Positions 35,890-47,469 of a stretch of DNA of 64,000 nucleotides are shown here, piece by piece. The notes under the pieces are model-generated. The model made no database searches. It saw nothing but the letters and a program-made list of their open reading frames with translations, and was not told the origin of the DNA. Positions within the stretch are counted from its first letter, which is position 1. Each line of letters opens with the position of its first letter. The DNA lies in the NCBI GenBank assembly GCA_949592205.1, contig CATIUR010000001.1:209442250-209506249 (forward strand), given 5' to 3'. Source of the stretch: Helichrysum umbraculigerum. Taxonomy: Eukaryota; Streptophyta; Magnoliopsida; Asterales; Asteraceae. A program made the position numbers and the translations under genes.

Positions 35890-37930
35890 TTAAGTGGTTG
35901 TCAAACAAAGTCGCATCATGATCTCAAACTCCTATTTTATTGTAATTAGAATCATTCTCATGACTTGGTCTCGGCCAACTATTGTTTAATATTGGAAATT
36001 ACCAAGAAATTGAATTATTATTTTATTTTATTTTTGTCTTTAATCAGCAAATCATCACTTCCCTATATTCTATATTTTATGATTAAAAAAATAATTTGTT
36101 ACTATTCACGTTCGTCAACGTTCACTTCCTTGCACGTACTCAGAAGAAGCATTGCTTCGTCGTTTGGTTTATCGTTGGGTAGTTTTGGATGTTTAGTTGC
36201 GATGATTGTACATTTTTTTATTGTTTACAATGCTTCGTTACTTTGTTTTTTCTAGTGTCTCATTAGTGTTATCTTTTTTTATACTTTGAAAAGTTTAAAG
36301 TGGGTCGTTCACTCGTTCGTTTGTTTTCTCATAAAGTTCTTTTGATCTTCGATCATAACATATGTAACACAATTAAGAAGCATAAACGAAATCGAAATGT
36401 TCATTGCACAAATGTTTTTAGCCAGCCGTGTGAATGTGGCGTGGTATGAGTCGTTCTATATTAAGTTCAGTGGCTGATATGTGTTTTGTTATGTGTACGA
36501 CTCTAAGCTAATTCTTTGAAAAAAAATATAAAAAATAAAGTCAACTATATACTCCGTATATAGTAGTACGTGCATAGATGTAAGTTTTGCTAGTATTTTG
36601 TCATATATCATATGGTTGCAAAAAAGACAACTTAAGGTTGACGAATAAAGTTTGTTACTGTATATATCTTCTTGAGTAAACTACAAGAAGAAAAGTTCTC
36701 ATTCTAAAGCTCATTGAAATATGTTTATAATTAAAGTTAACAATAATCAAGTCTTATCTTGATCATGTAGACTTATTACGTATCTTATAGTTTTGCTGAG
36801 TTTAATAGCAGTGTATCCACGTTTTATGTAAACGGAAAGACGAGATTCTTTTAACTTAGATTTAAACGGTCTAACCGGAGTAGGTCTTCAATTCCCATGA
36901 TGACTATTTGTGAGACGTTACTCTGGCAACTCGATAGTTATATAAGAAAGTTCGAACATAAAATCTCTTGTGATCGAGGGCATTAATTGGCGTGCCTTAT
37001 AAAGAAGAAATTCGGTGACAACTCGTCATTTGTGAAATTTACGTCCATAATTTGATTACAAATTGAAAGTTCGATATGTTAAATTAAAAATTTAAAGTTA
37101 CGTATCTTAAATAAAAATAGGTGAAAAGTATAATTATTTTTTTGTTTTTTCCTTAGTGGTATTTGTATAGAGAGTCGGATAAACCGGGTATGTTGAGCAA
37201 GTTAAAATAATAAATTTATTTGAAATTTAAACGTCAAACACATTAATTTCTAGTGTCAAATTTTGAAATAGAATAAGAACTAGCTGGTTTGGTGTACTCA
37301 TATGTATTATTCTTTTTCATTATTTTGGACATTATCAATTAGAAACTAGCAAAAAGCTAATTTCAGATGAAAGGTTACAACTTGATGGAAATGTCTAGTC
37401 ATTTGATGGTTACATTTTTGCTCCTATTCCAATTCCTTCCCTTGATGTCATCGCCAAGAATACAATCCCATCACGACTTATTTTGCGCTAAATTAACCGC
37501 TTCATTTGTATATCGCCCAGATTTTTTTATGAATCATCGCAAAAAGCGCGCAATTCCCCTTTAATTAACACTTGGGAAATCATGATGCGACTCCGAAGTG
37601 TTGAATAAATCTTTGAGGTTTGTTGAGAGGTGTTTGTTGAACTCCCGAGCCACCAATTAAAAAAGTATATCCATAATTCTTTGCAAATTGTCATTAAAAT
37701 TAATTAAACTATATATTAGGTATCGAAATAGTAATAACCTTGTAAGAATGACAAGATATTAATTTGGAAGAATATATTGATGCATATGGAAATCCCATGT
37801 TACTATGAGAAATGGTTGACTTAGTTTTAGGTCGACATACAAAAGTAAACGCTGATTTTTTTGTTTTTTAGTATCCATTTGCAAATAATTTCATCAAAGT
37901 ATACTCGGCTTAATTTTTAAATAATTAATC
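35890..37930. other. Intergenic AT-rich DNA
   Basis: No gene, RNA or bounded element recognised. Short frames here look random. Confidence 0.5.
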
Positions 37931-37941
37931 TATCAACCATC

Positions 37942-37949
37942 TATATATA
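37942..37949 (+). promoter_or_regulatory. TATA box of the DUF1218 gene
   Basis: TATATATA about 70 bp before the start codon at 38018. Confidence 0.6.
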
Positions 37950-38017
37950 CTTACGTTTTCATTGCAAGCTTTCTTCATCCACAAACATTCCAGAGTTTCA
38001 TACACAAGTGCTCATAT

Positions 38018-38842
38018 ATGGAGAGCAAAGTTTTAGGGTACTGCGCAGTTGCTGCAGTTCTTGGAATTATAGCTGCAGCCACCGGTTTCGCAGGGGAGGC
38101 TACTAAAGTTAAGGTATGAAGATAATTAAAATGATTAAGTGTCCTTCCATTTTGTTTTCAACTGTTACTATATATGATTATTGATTTATGAATTGATCAT
38201 GTGGACATATATTGCATGCAGGCTTCTGAAGTTTATATCGAATATGATACATGTGTTTATCCAAGTAGCCCAGCTCTCGCACTTGGGATAGTATCAGCGG
38301 TGTTCACTATCATCACACGGATTTACATTAGTGTGTCATTTGGTGGAGCTGGTTGTTGTCGAACTGACCCTAATTCGACCCCAATTTCTAAACTCCTATT
38401 TGTACTTTCATGGTACTAGACACTAATCTCATACATAAACTTTTATATTTTTGTATGCATATATTTTTTTTCTTTGCTAAACTCTATAAACTAAAATTAC
38501 TCTTGAACATACAGGGTAGCATCAGTTATAGCAGTGGGTCTATTGTTGGCAGCTGCAGGACTAAATAACAGACAAGGTGGAGAAGTTGATGCATATGGTT
38601 ACATTACATGTTATGTTGTGAAGCCTGGAATCTTTGCTGCAGGAGCTATTCTAGCTCTTTTAAGCGCTATCTTCGGAATTGCAGCCTATCTTACCTTAAC
38701 TCCACCACAACAACTCGTCACAAACTCGGGAGTTGCGGTCCCAATGGGTGCTATGAATATGAATGTTGATCCAGAGAAAAACCCAGTGCCTTTCCCTCCT
38801 CAGCAATACCCTCCGCAACAATACCCTCCTCAACAACGTTAA
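38018..38842 (+). CDS. DUF1218 (MWL/DESIGUAL-type) four-helix membrane protein, 3 exons
   Basis: Exons 38018-38113, 38222-38412 and 38515-38842 join in frame to 204 aa with GT-AG introns. Seen: a first hydrophobic segment (VLGYCAVAAVLGIIAAATGFAGEATKVK), a conserved Cys after it (DTCVYPSSPALALG), further membrane segments (ALALGIVSAVFTIITRIYISV, LLFVLSWVASVIAVGLLLAAAG, PGIFAAGAILALLSAIFGIAAYL), and a Pro-Gln-rich cytosolic tail with repeated YPPQQ. This is the plant-specific DUF1218 family; known members affect secondary-wall lignin content or vein and leaf symmetry, but which role this one has cannot be told. AATAAA at about 39092 is a likely polyadenylation signal. Confidence 0.9.
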
Positions 38843-38899
38843 AAAGAAAGATAAACGAGCGATTATAGATCGTTGACAATAATCCCTGGAGACAAACAA

Positions 38900-40660
38900 T
38901 ATCCTTAATTTTACACAAGCACATTTTCAAAACTGTTTATGGATCCCGGATTGTAGGTTTTATATTTTGAAGATTTTCACTTAGTATTGTTGTATTTTTC
39001 TAATATCTGGGTTTTTGTTATTATATGGTATATGAATTTGTAATCTATGGTTTCATATTCAGTCCTTATTTTATTATTACTTGGCAAAATTCAATAAAAT
39101 TGGATTATATATAGTTCTACTTTCCATTAAGTTTTGAATATCATAACTCAAATTTAGACACTATCTTCAACTTGAAGTAACGAAAGATGGTTATTGTGCG
39201 GTGACTGGGTCAGAACGAAATGCACAAGTAGTACATTTTTTCCGCATAATTAGATAACAAAGTTTTACTTCAAAATGTAGAAATCTTAACAGAAATGTGT
39301 GGTTACAAAAGTGAACTAAGGTTAACTGATTAGACTAACTTAACCTTTACAAGATTCATTCATTGAACTGGTCTTTGAGTTAGATCAGTTGACTAACGGC
39401 ACATGCCACTCAACCACCATACTAGTTCCTCCCATGTAATGGTGGCCTGGTGGGTAATCGCTTAACAATATTCGCTAGTTTATCTTATCTTAATCTTAAA
39501 CCCTTATTATACATTTAGCCATTTTGACTTAATGTTTAAAATGGGAAGATCAGAAATTACATTTATACCCTCTAACTAATTGGATAAATATAGAAACTAA
39601 CACAATCAAATCAATTTACACCTATTTTCTTCTCTTAATAAAATAAAGTCAATCATTTATTAAATTTGTTCAATCAGTTTTCAATGTATAATATAACTTT
39701 GAATTGTTTGTACATTTATTGAAAACTTAAATTTAAAAAATCAAAAAAAAAAAAAATCTATCACTATTAAAGTAATAATATTCATATCATAATTCTTATG
39801 ATTCTAAGTATAAATGAAATTGAAATATAGGCTAAAATAAAGAAAAAATGGAGTACTAACCTATGCTAATATAATTATTATTGTTACGTCGATTATTATT
39901 GCCGACCACGTACTATTATACTTTCTATCACTACCGCTGCATTGCATGAGTTGCCGACTAGTGTAATATTGTTAGTAAACCCAATACATAAAGGGCCCTT
40001 TTTGAGGTAATGAGGTTGATAAATACAACTTGAGTATTGATTCTTACACCAATATTTTATATAGTTAAAGCATACAGTACAACTACTTAATATACATTTG
40101 TGTTGTATGAATCAAATTTTATGTTGTATTTATCACCTCCCTAAAAAAATATAGCTATATGTTGGTATATATTGAAATTATTTTCAAATAAGGTTGTATT
40201 CGTTTACACCCAACAACGATGAAAATTGTATCACATATTGACAAAATTACACCTATGGTCTATGGACATTGCCGGTTGCATGCCCTTTTTTTAGAACACA
40301 ATCATATTGGAACTTTCTTTTTTTAGCCAGTACTAATAGTGATCTTTCACCGTCGTCGCATACCGTAAATATTGAAATATATCTGTAGTTTTGATGTAGC
40401 TTTTATTTTAGGAAAATGATAGCGATAGCCCTAAGGGCTATCAATAAGAATTTAGAACACGCATTAATATTTGTAATTATATCATAATAAACTCTCTTAC
40501 CCTTGAATTTTAGTTGACCCTCATAAATATTATTAATGTAAAACCAATTGATGCACGTTATTACCCTTTATTTTAGCAAGAAAATTGTATGTGCAAGAAA
40601 GATATTTGTATTGGAATATATTTTGATTGGTGATAGTGAAACCCCTCAAAAATGAAGTCA
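38900..40660. other. Intergenic DNA between the DUF1218 gene and the hAT element
   Basis: No gene. A short palindrome GATAGCCCTAAGGGCTATC at about 40423-40441 is the only structure noted. Confidence 0.5.
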
Positions 40661-40699
40661 GTGCTCTTCGGCCTAGGGGTGAAAAAAAAACTCGAAACC

Positions 40700-40890
40700 G
40701 GAACCGAACCCGATTTAAAAACCGAAACCGGAACCGATTTGGAACCGGTTTTTGAATACCCGGTTCGGGTTTTACTTGTACCCGGCGGGTACCAAACCGG
40801 GTACGCCCCCATACGTTTCAAATCGGGTTGGACCCGGGTTGTACCCGAACCGGTTCCAAAAACCGGTTTTAATACCCGGTTTGTACCCGG
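40700..40890. repeat. Left subterminal ACCGG/TACCCGG array of the hAT element
   Basis: Dense AACCGG, AACCCG and TACCCGG words on both strands, including the near-palindrome GTACCCGGCGGGTACC at 40778-40793. Probable transposase-binding region. Confidence 0.75.
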
Positions 40891-41117
40891 TTTTTACACT
40901 AGCCGTTGTGTTTGAGCTCCTAGCCGTTTTATATCCGTTTTTTTTTGCATTTTTTTACCATTTTGCCATCCTAAAACTAGTATAAATAGATACCTTGGGT
41001 TTGGGTTAGTTACAACACTCAAACTCACTCATTCTAGTGAAAAAACACTCAAAACGCTTACGATTTACATACGAAACTCTCAAAACATTACTCTCATCCT
41101 CTCAAAACGCTCTCATA

Positions 41118-43235
41118 ATGGCAACTCAAAGTTCCTCAACTAACGATTTTGTTGGTTCGTCAAATGCGTCAAATGCACCAACCATTGTTCAAGTCTTTAC
41201 AACAAAACGTAATCCGGAGATTTGGTGTAACTTTGACAAAGTTTTGTTGTCGGATGGTTCGACTAAAGCACATTGTAAACGATGTGGGAGTTTTTTAAAA
41301 GCCGACTCCAACTCAACGTTGAGTAAACATACTTTAAAGTATTGTAATGCAAACAAAACTAATCCGGAGGAGGGTCAAGCAACCATGTCACGGGATGGAG
41401 GTATTTTCACATACCAAGCGGATCGTTGTCGAGAAGCATTTGCTGGCTTTGTGATTCAAGAAGCTTTGCCGTTCAACCACTTCGACAACCCTCGGCTTAC
41501 TAAGGTTATTCAAAATACTCTTCAACCCCGATATAATCATGTATCACGTCTTACTCTTAGACGTGATGCACTTAAATTGTGGAAAAATGCTAAAATTCAA
41601 CTAATAACCGGTTTTGAAAACTTAACTACAAGTGTATCACTAACAACCGATGTTTGGTCGGCTCCTCATGGTTTGCCCGGTTCGTACCTTTGTGTTACCG
41701 CACATTGGGTTGATCCCTCAACTTGGCAAATGATGAAACGTACCATTGCTTTTGAAGACTTTGAGTATCCTCACACGGGTCAAAATTTATTTTGCATGTT
41801 ACGGGATGTAATGAAAATGTTTAAATTAGAACAAAAGGTTTTTTCTATCTCGTTTGATAATGCGAGTAATAACACAAACGCCGTTCAAAAATTAATATTA
41901 AAATACAACCCACCTTTGAAAGGCATTTTCTACCATAGTAGATGTGTTGCACACATAATTAACTTGGTTGTGCAAGACGGGTTAGCGGTTCAACAAATAA
42001 GTGAAGTAAAAGACGCGTATAAAAACATGTTGCAAGATATATTTTGTAAGGGTAAGGCTAGATACAAACTTTATATGAAATTGTGTAAGGATACGGAGAA
42101 CATTTTTTTAACCCCTAATTGGGACATGCCCGTAAGATGGAATTCGACATACAACATGTTTGTATGTGGTTTACGCCAACGTGAGACTTTACAAGCTTTT
42201 CATTTTCAACTTGTCCAAAGGGGTTATGCTATAAACGAATTTCCAAGCGGATCTTGGGATGTTATTGAAAAGATAACCGAATTGCTCAAACTTTTTAAAA
42301 CCGCAACTACTTTGTTATCGGGTGTTTATTATCCCACGATTCACTTGGTACTTAAGCAAATTTTTTTAATGTGTTCAAAACTAAGCGAATACGAATTTAT
42401 TGATACTTTATACACACAAATGGTGGCTCCCATGAAAGAAAAACTAAGAAAATATTTTAAAGAAATGCCACCGATAATTAGTTGTGCCGCCGCAATAAAC
42501 CCATGCTTAAACGTTTCCGGGGTGGAATTGCTTATCGATAACATTTGTAACGATTTGGAATTGAATGACGAGGACCCATTTTTTTCACAAAATACAAAAA
42601 AACATTTTAACAAATGCTTTCAAGATTTATTTACTCATTATTTTCAATTATATGGTTCAACAAATCCTTCTTCTAGTTCGGCTTCCACAATGTTTGGTTC
42701 ATCTTCCTCGCGCGATCCAATGCTTAACTTATATAATAGTTTAAGACAAGAAAACCATAAACGGGCAAGGGGTGAAGGTAATCAAACGAACACTAGCGAA
42801 TATGGGAGGTATACCGGAACCGATTTTTTAAACACTATACAACCCGATGAATTCGCACAATTTGATATTTTGGCTTGGTGGAAAGGGAGGGAATCTCAAT
42901 TTCCCGTTCTAACCATCATGGCCCGAGATTTACTAACCGTCCAAGCTTCTACGGTAGCTTCGGAATCCGCTTTTTCTCTTAGTGGCAGGGTACTATCTAT
43001 ACGAAGAACAAGACTCACACCGGCCTCATTAGAGATGTGCATTTGCTTGAAGGATCACTTAGACGCCGCGGAACGTATACAACACATTTCTAGTCTTGAA
43101 GGTGAAATGGAATATGAAGGAGATATACACGATATCGAGGTGCAATCGGGTATGGCAATATCACTCTCCGATGAAGAAATTGCTCTTGATGAAGCTTCGC
43201 GAGAGGCTAACACCGATGAAGATTACGACATTTGA
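41118..43235 (+). CDS. hAT transposase (BED zinc finger, RICESLEEPER-like)
   Basis: 705 aa from the ATG at 41118; the frame opens at 41037, but the later ATG begins the usual MATQSS-type Ser-rich leader and sits within the transcript-like context TCATAATGGC. Seen: a BED zinc finger with Cys53, Cys56, His71 and Cys76; the RNase-H-like core with candidate acidic residues Asp178 (LTTDVWS) and Asp247 (SFDNASNN); VRWNSTYNM; and the C-terminal hAT dimerisation region at about residues 575-645 (DILAWWKGRESQFPVLTIMARDLL, ASESAFS). No stop or frameshift. It cuts and pastes the surrounding element and probably its short relatives. Single exon. Confidence 0.93.
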   Translation: MATQSSSTNDFVGSSNASNAPTIVQVFTTKRNPEIWCNFDKVLLSDGSTKAHCKRCGSFLKADSNSTLSKHTLKYCNANKTNPEEGQATMSRDGGIFTYQADRCREAFAGFVIQEALPFNHFDNPRLTKVIQNTLQPRYNHVSRLTLRRDALKLWKNAKIQLITGFENLTTSVSLTTDVWSAPHGLPGSYLCVTAHWVDPSTWQMMKRTIAFEDFEYPHTGQNLFCMLRDVMKMFKLEQKVFSISFDNASNNTNAVQKLILKYNPPLKGIFYHSRCVAHIINLVVQDGLAVQQISEVKDAYKNMLQDIFCKGKARYKLYMKLCKDTENIFLTPNWDMPVRWNSTYNMFVCGLRQRETLQAFHFQLVQRGYAINEFPSGSWDVIEKITELLKLFKTATTLLSGVYYPTIHLVLKQIFLMCSKLSEYEFIDTLYTQMVAPMKEKLRKYFKEMPPIISCAAAINPCLNVSGVELLIDNICNDLELNDEDPFFSQNTKKHFNKCFQDLFTHYFQLYGSTNPSSSSASTMFGSSSSRDPMLNLYNSLRQENHKRARGEGNQTNTSEYGRYTGTDFLNTIQPDEFAQFDILAWWKGRESQFPVLTIMARDLLTVQASTVASESAFSLSGRVLSIRRTRLTPASLEMCICLKDHLDAAERIQHISSLEGEMEYEGDIHDIEVQSGMAISLSDEEIALDEASREANTDEDYDI

Positions 43236-43744
43236 ACAATGAAGACTATGCATTTGAAGATGTTAGAAGACTTGAAGATTAATAAAACCTGAAGATTTTG
43301 TGAAATAATTGTGTATATGTTTTATGAAGATTATGCAATGATCAAGTGTTGTTGTTATGGTCAAAGTGTTGTTGTTATGGTAAACGGGTCAAAAGGTGTC
43401 CAAATGGTTCATGAAAGTGTGGTTATGTCAAAACGAGCGATGGTGTAATTATGTAGCGGCTTGCAATTGCTTTAGGTGTTAAATGTATGTTAAAATGTGT
43501 TGGTAAAAAATGAAATTCTGAATGTGAGTCGTTTGTGATTTGGTATGGTCACCAAAAGTGTCCGAAATGACCAAAAATTGGTCACACGTCCGAATTCTTC
43601 GTTAACGTGAAATTTGAAAAAGTGTAAAAATGGAAAGTTTTATTTTGTTATAGTGGAGGTGTCTGCAAAATTTCAGCTTCTAAGTATTTTCGAGTCAAAA
43701 TTTATGCGCGTCGGAATTTCGCTTCTACAAATTCTGCCTACCAA

Positions 43745-43960
43745 ACATTACCCGGTGCGTACAAGTAGTACCCGCCGGGTACAAAGGTTAATTTCAAAAC
43801 AGAATTTATCTAGCCTTGAGTACCCGCTGCGTACTAGTAGTACCCGCAGGGTACTATGTATTTACCCGTTCATATTCACTCCGGGTAGTTCATATTATTC
43901 CGGGTACAAAACATTATTACCCGCCGGGTATAAGTTGTACCCGCCGGGTATTCTCGCTTT
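43745..43960. repeat. Internal TACCCGSCGGGTA cluster upstream of the second hAT gene
   Basis: Six near-palindromic words such as GTACCCGCCGGGTAC and TACCCGCAGGGTAC within about 210 bp, the same motif as in both termini. It lies 150-370 bp before the start of the second gene. Confidence 0.8.
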
Positions 43961-44111
43961 TCTGGTTATTTCTGGAGCCGACCCACGCTTTCCACACAAC
44001 TACACTAACCTATTTTCTCTCCAAAAAACGGCAGCAACACCACCAAACCCCTCACTTAACCATTTTGGAAGCAAAAACTCACGAATTAAACCGGCAGAAC
44101 TCTTCTACAAC

Positions 44112-46045
44112 ATGTTTAAGGTATGATTATCAACTTTTTAATTCAAAACACTTAGTTTTCATGGATTGATTGAAGTTTGAGATTTAGGTTTTCTTGAAAT
44201 TGAATGTGGTGAAGTTTTAGTTGTTTTTAATTATGATTATATTGTGAGTTATATGTACTCTCACCTTCTTATTTCGTGAATTCGTGTTTAAGTCACATAT
44301 GATTATCCAAAATATGAATTTAGGGTTCTTGTAGCAAAATTTGGGGAAAATTAATTCTGTTAAATGATATGCTTAGAATTGTATTCCATTTACATAATAC
44401 TCACGATTATAATGCTCACTTGAATCACATTATGTGTTTAATTGCTTAATTCGAGTTTAGCTTGATATTAGGACATTTGTGAAAGAGGATGAGTTTGAGC
44501 TTTGTAAATAAAATGTGAGAATAATTGTGCAATTACCTTAGGTCATGGATGAATTGGTCAAGGCAATTCTCTCATTTTAGTTGTGTTTTGCAGGGAAGAA
44601 GAAAGAAACAAAAAGGCAGCACCTCTGGTACTGCTAACGATGAAGAGGGTGACCGCCCTCAGCCGATGAGCATTGATGCTCAACTTATTCCCGAGACAAT
44701 TCACCCTTGGCTTAGATTTAGTAACAGGTTAACAAAGTACAATATATACTATCAGAAACTGAACTTATTGAGGGTGAAAGAATGTGATTTATCTCGGGTG
44801 GTCGATTGGGAACCACTAGAACAAGCAGGGGTAGCCGCTGGAATTAAGGAATTGATTAGGCAACGTTTTTTCGTGGATCACATACCATTCGAATATGAAG
44901 AATGGGAAGGCATATTCAAGATTAATGAGCAGGTATGCAAAGAGCTATGCGTGGAATTCCACAGCACATATGAAATGAAAGAGGATGTTGAGTCGGCGAC
45001 TGATAAAAATTTCATGACTTTCCGACTGGGAGGTCAACCAAGGAAAATGAGTATGGTGGAACTTGCTGCCTGTTTGGGCATTTATTCTCGAGAGCAGCTG
45101 GATGCAACTCATTTTGAGGATTATTTGATGGCTAGTGAGATGATCGAGACGGAGTTTTTTCCCAAGGATGTATGGCACGAATTTTCACAAATACCTTACG
45201 CTAGAGGTGGAAATTCATACAAAGATATAGAGGACATGCAGTTGCGGGTTATCCAACGATGTCTTGCGCATACCATTTCTCATAGAAGGGAGAACACAGA
45301 GAGAGTCGGTTTCGCCGACTTATGGTATATGAGGAAGTTTGTAGCGGAGGAGAATATCAATGTTCCATACGCTGTTGCCTGGTATTTACATCATAATGCT
45401 AGCGGGATTAGAGGGGCATCCCCTATCTGTGGGGGACAATTTGTGACTAGGATTGCCAAGTCCTTCAACATCAGTTTTGACAATTTAGAGCGAGTGACGA
45501 CTAGGCCAAAAACAGTAGGGCTAGTTCAGTTTCAGGGGGCACAGGCTGTCTCAGTTGTCAATAACCGGTTCGTGCCCTACCAGGAACCACCACCAGAGGA
45601 GCAAGCGGCTCAACCACCGAGAAGAAGAAGAAGACAACAGCAGGTGGAACAAGAACAACATCAACAGGAAGAAGCTGCATATGAGCAGGGAGGTTTCCAG
45701 CAGCAAGGCGCAGCACTGCCATCCATGCTGGATGTTATGCATGGTATTCAGGGCCTTCAGGTTAGCCATGATAATTTTTCCCAGGAAGTCAGGTACGAGC
45801 ATGGAGCACAGCGTTACCACAACGCTTGGTCGGCACACAACACACAAAGACTTTCTGAAGTGGTGCCCAACTACCGACCTACAGCCTACCACTACCCACC
45901 CATGTGGGGTCAGTCTGGAGCAAGCTATCCACCACCGGTTTATGACGAGGGTGCCGCCTTGGCAGAGCTGCAGGAAGAGTATCGAAGGCAGCAGGAGAGA
46001 GAGCAAGAGGAGCGTGGATTCCCCTATGACTATTCCCCATTTTGA
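44112..46045 (+). CDS. Second hAT-borne gene, Athila ORF1-like protein
   Basis: Proposed exons 44112-44120 (Met-Phe-Lys) and 44594-46045, joined through GT-AG, give 486 aa; the main frame is open from 44525, but the splice at GCAG|GGAAGAAG gives a basic N-terminus GRRKKQKG typical of nuclear proteins. The middle (about residues 60-300) resembles the ORF1 of Athila-type retroelements and related plant proteins: FMTFRLGGQPRKMSMVELAACLGIY, a GFADLWYM block, NVPYAVAWYL and ICGGQFVTRIAKSFNI. The tail is Pro/Gln/Arg-rich with coiled-coil-like QEEYRRQQEREQEE. No RT, integrase or LTR is nearby, so this is either a captured retroelement gene or a standing accessory gene of this hAT family. The function is unknown. 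Confidence 0.7.
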
Positions 46046-46254
46046 GTGCTTGCGTGCCTCGTATGATTCAGACACTTTTCTTGACAATTTGATTACGGTT
46101 TATTTAAGTACTTTTAATTTTATGTTTGGTTATTTTGGAATGCTTGACTGTGGATGGCCTTTGGGTACATTTTTGTAGAACGACATCCATAAACACTTTT
46201 CTATTTGAAATTAGGTGAAATTACAGCGGGAAATGGTTAGTTATGCTGGATCAA

Positions 46255-46605
46255 GCCTTTAGTACCCGGCCTGTACTTTTGTACCCGGCGGGTACTGTTT
46301 GGAAAATGAGAACAGAAGTGGATCAAGCCAAAGTACCCGGCGGGAACAATAGATACCCGGCGGGAACACAGTCTACCCGGCTGGAACCATATATACCCGG
46401 CGGGTACACCGTACCCGGTTTGGAACCGGGTATTAGACCCGAACCGGTTCCTACCCGTTACCAACCGGTTAGGATAGGGTTGGGTTTTCCACCACCCAAA
46501 ACCGGGTCGGTTCCGGGTCGGGTTGACCAAAAACCGGTTTTTTGACTTTGACCAATACCCGGTTCGGGTATTCGGGTCGGGTCGGGTACGGTCAATACCC
46601 GGTTT
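46255..46605. repeat. Right subterminal TACCCGG array of the hAT element
   Basis: At least eight TACCCGG(C/T)GGG(T/A)AC-type words plus AACCGG/CGGGTCGGGT runs, mirroring the left end. Confidence 0.78.
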
Positions 46606-46830
46606 TGTTCACGACTACTTCGGCCTTTGCCTGATTGCCTCTTCCGCTCTTCGTAATTTGGAACCCTTCAACAAAGGCCTTTGGGAACAAAGGCCTAAAG
46701 GAAATGAGATACTCACGGTCTGGGCTAGACCAGGCCCAACTTATGGACTTTGAAGAACTTGTGACTTTGTGAGATGCATGACTTCTTTAAATGGGCCTGA
46801 CCGATGGACTTATAAAATAGACACATCTTG

Positions 46831-47197
46831 ATAGGCGTGCACAAAAACCGGTTCAGGGTCAACCCGACCCGACCCGAAAACCGAACCGGTTTTGGACTAA
46901 AAAAGTCAAAACCGGGTTTGACCAAACCAAACCGGGTTCAAACCGGTTTTTGACCGGGTTTGACCGGTTTTTTTGACCGGGTTTTTTGACCGGTTTTCGG
47001 GTTTTGGCCGGTTTTTTGACCGGGTTTGACTGGTTTTCGGGTTCAAAACCGGTTTCTAAACCCTAAAGTCCAAACCGGTTTGGACCCGTCGGGTTCTAGA
47101 AAACCCGAACCGGTTTTGGTCAAAACCGGTTTTGACCGGGTTGGTTTCGGGTTAAAATCGGGTCGGGTTCTAGAAACCGGTTTTTTTGTACACCTCT
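46831..47197. mobile_element. Non-autonomous hAT element, CCGGTTTT family (367 bp)
   Basis: Starts ATAGGCGTGCACAAAAACC; the right end, reverse-complemented, starts AGAGGTGTACAAAAAAACC. The 8-bp duplication ACATCTTG lies at 46823-46830 and 47198-47205. It is packed with AAACCGGTTTTGACCGGG words on both strands. The shared word content suggests that the hAT 210 bp to its left, or a close relative, could mobilise it. Confidence 0.78.
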
Positions 47198-47233
47198 ACA
47201 TCTTGGTGGTCATATAAAGTTTTAGATTCTCTG

Positions 47234-47459
47234 GGTGTGTTTAAAAGAGGGCTTCTAGGGTTTTGAGCTTCTATTTTTAATAAGCCTCATTCCATAAGTC
47301 TTGTTTGTTAATGCAAAAAAAAAAATGGGGCTTCTTATAAAAATAAGCTTCTTACAATCCTTAAACAAGAAGTTTTTTTAAGTGGTTTTTTTAGCAAAAA
47401 ATCCCAGCTTCAGTCACAAGCTCCAGCTCCAGCTCCAGTCCGTTGTTGCCAAACACACC
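47234..47459. mobile_element. Candidate MITE with GGTGTGTTT ends
   Basis: Short inverted ends GGTGTGTTT and AAACACACC bound a 226-bp AT-rich segment with repeated AGCTCC words. No clear target duplication was found. Confidence 0.4.
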
Positions 47460-47469
47460 GTTGATATAA

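Larger units (their letters stand above)
40674..46617 (+). mobile_element. Apparently autonomous two-gene hAT transposon (5944 bp)
   Basis: Starts TAGGGGTGAAAAAAAA; the right end, reverse-complemented, starts TAGTCGTGAACAAAAC. The exact 8-bp duplication CTTCGGCC flanks it (40666-40673 and 46618-46625). It contains an intact transposase (41118-43235) and, in the same orientation, a second intact spliced gene (44112-46045). CCGGTTT and TACCCGGCGGGTA words crowd both subterminal regions, as expected of hAT transposase-binding sites, and recur upstream of the second gene. The intact ORF and perfect TSD point to recent activity. Confidence 0.9.

Noticed and set aside
45551..46178. Overlapping 178- and 207-codon frames on both strands
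   Set aside because: Shadows of the second hAT gene, which has the coherent protein pattern.
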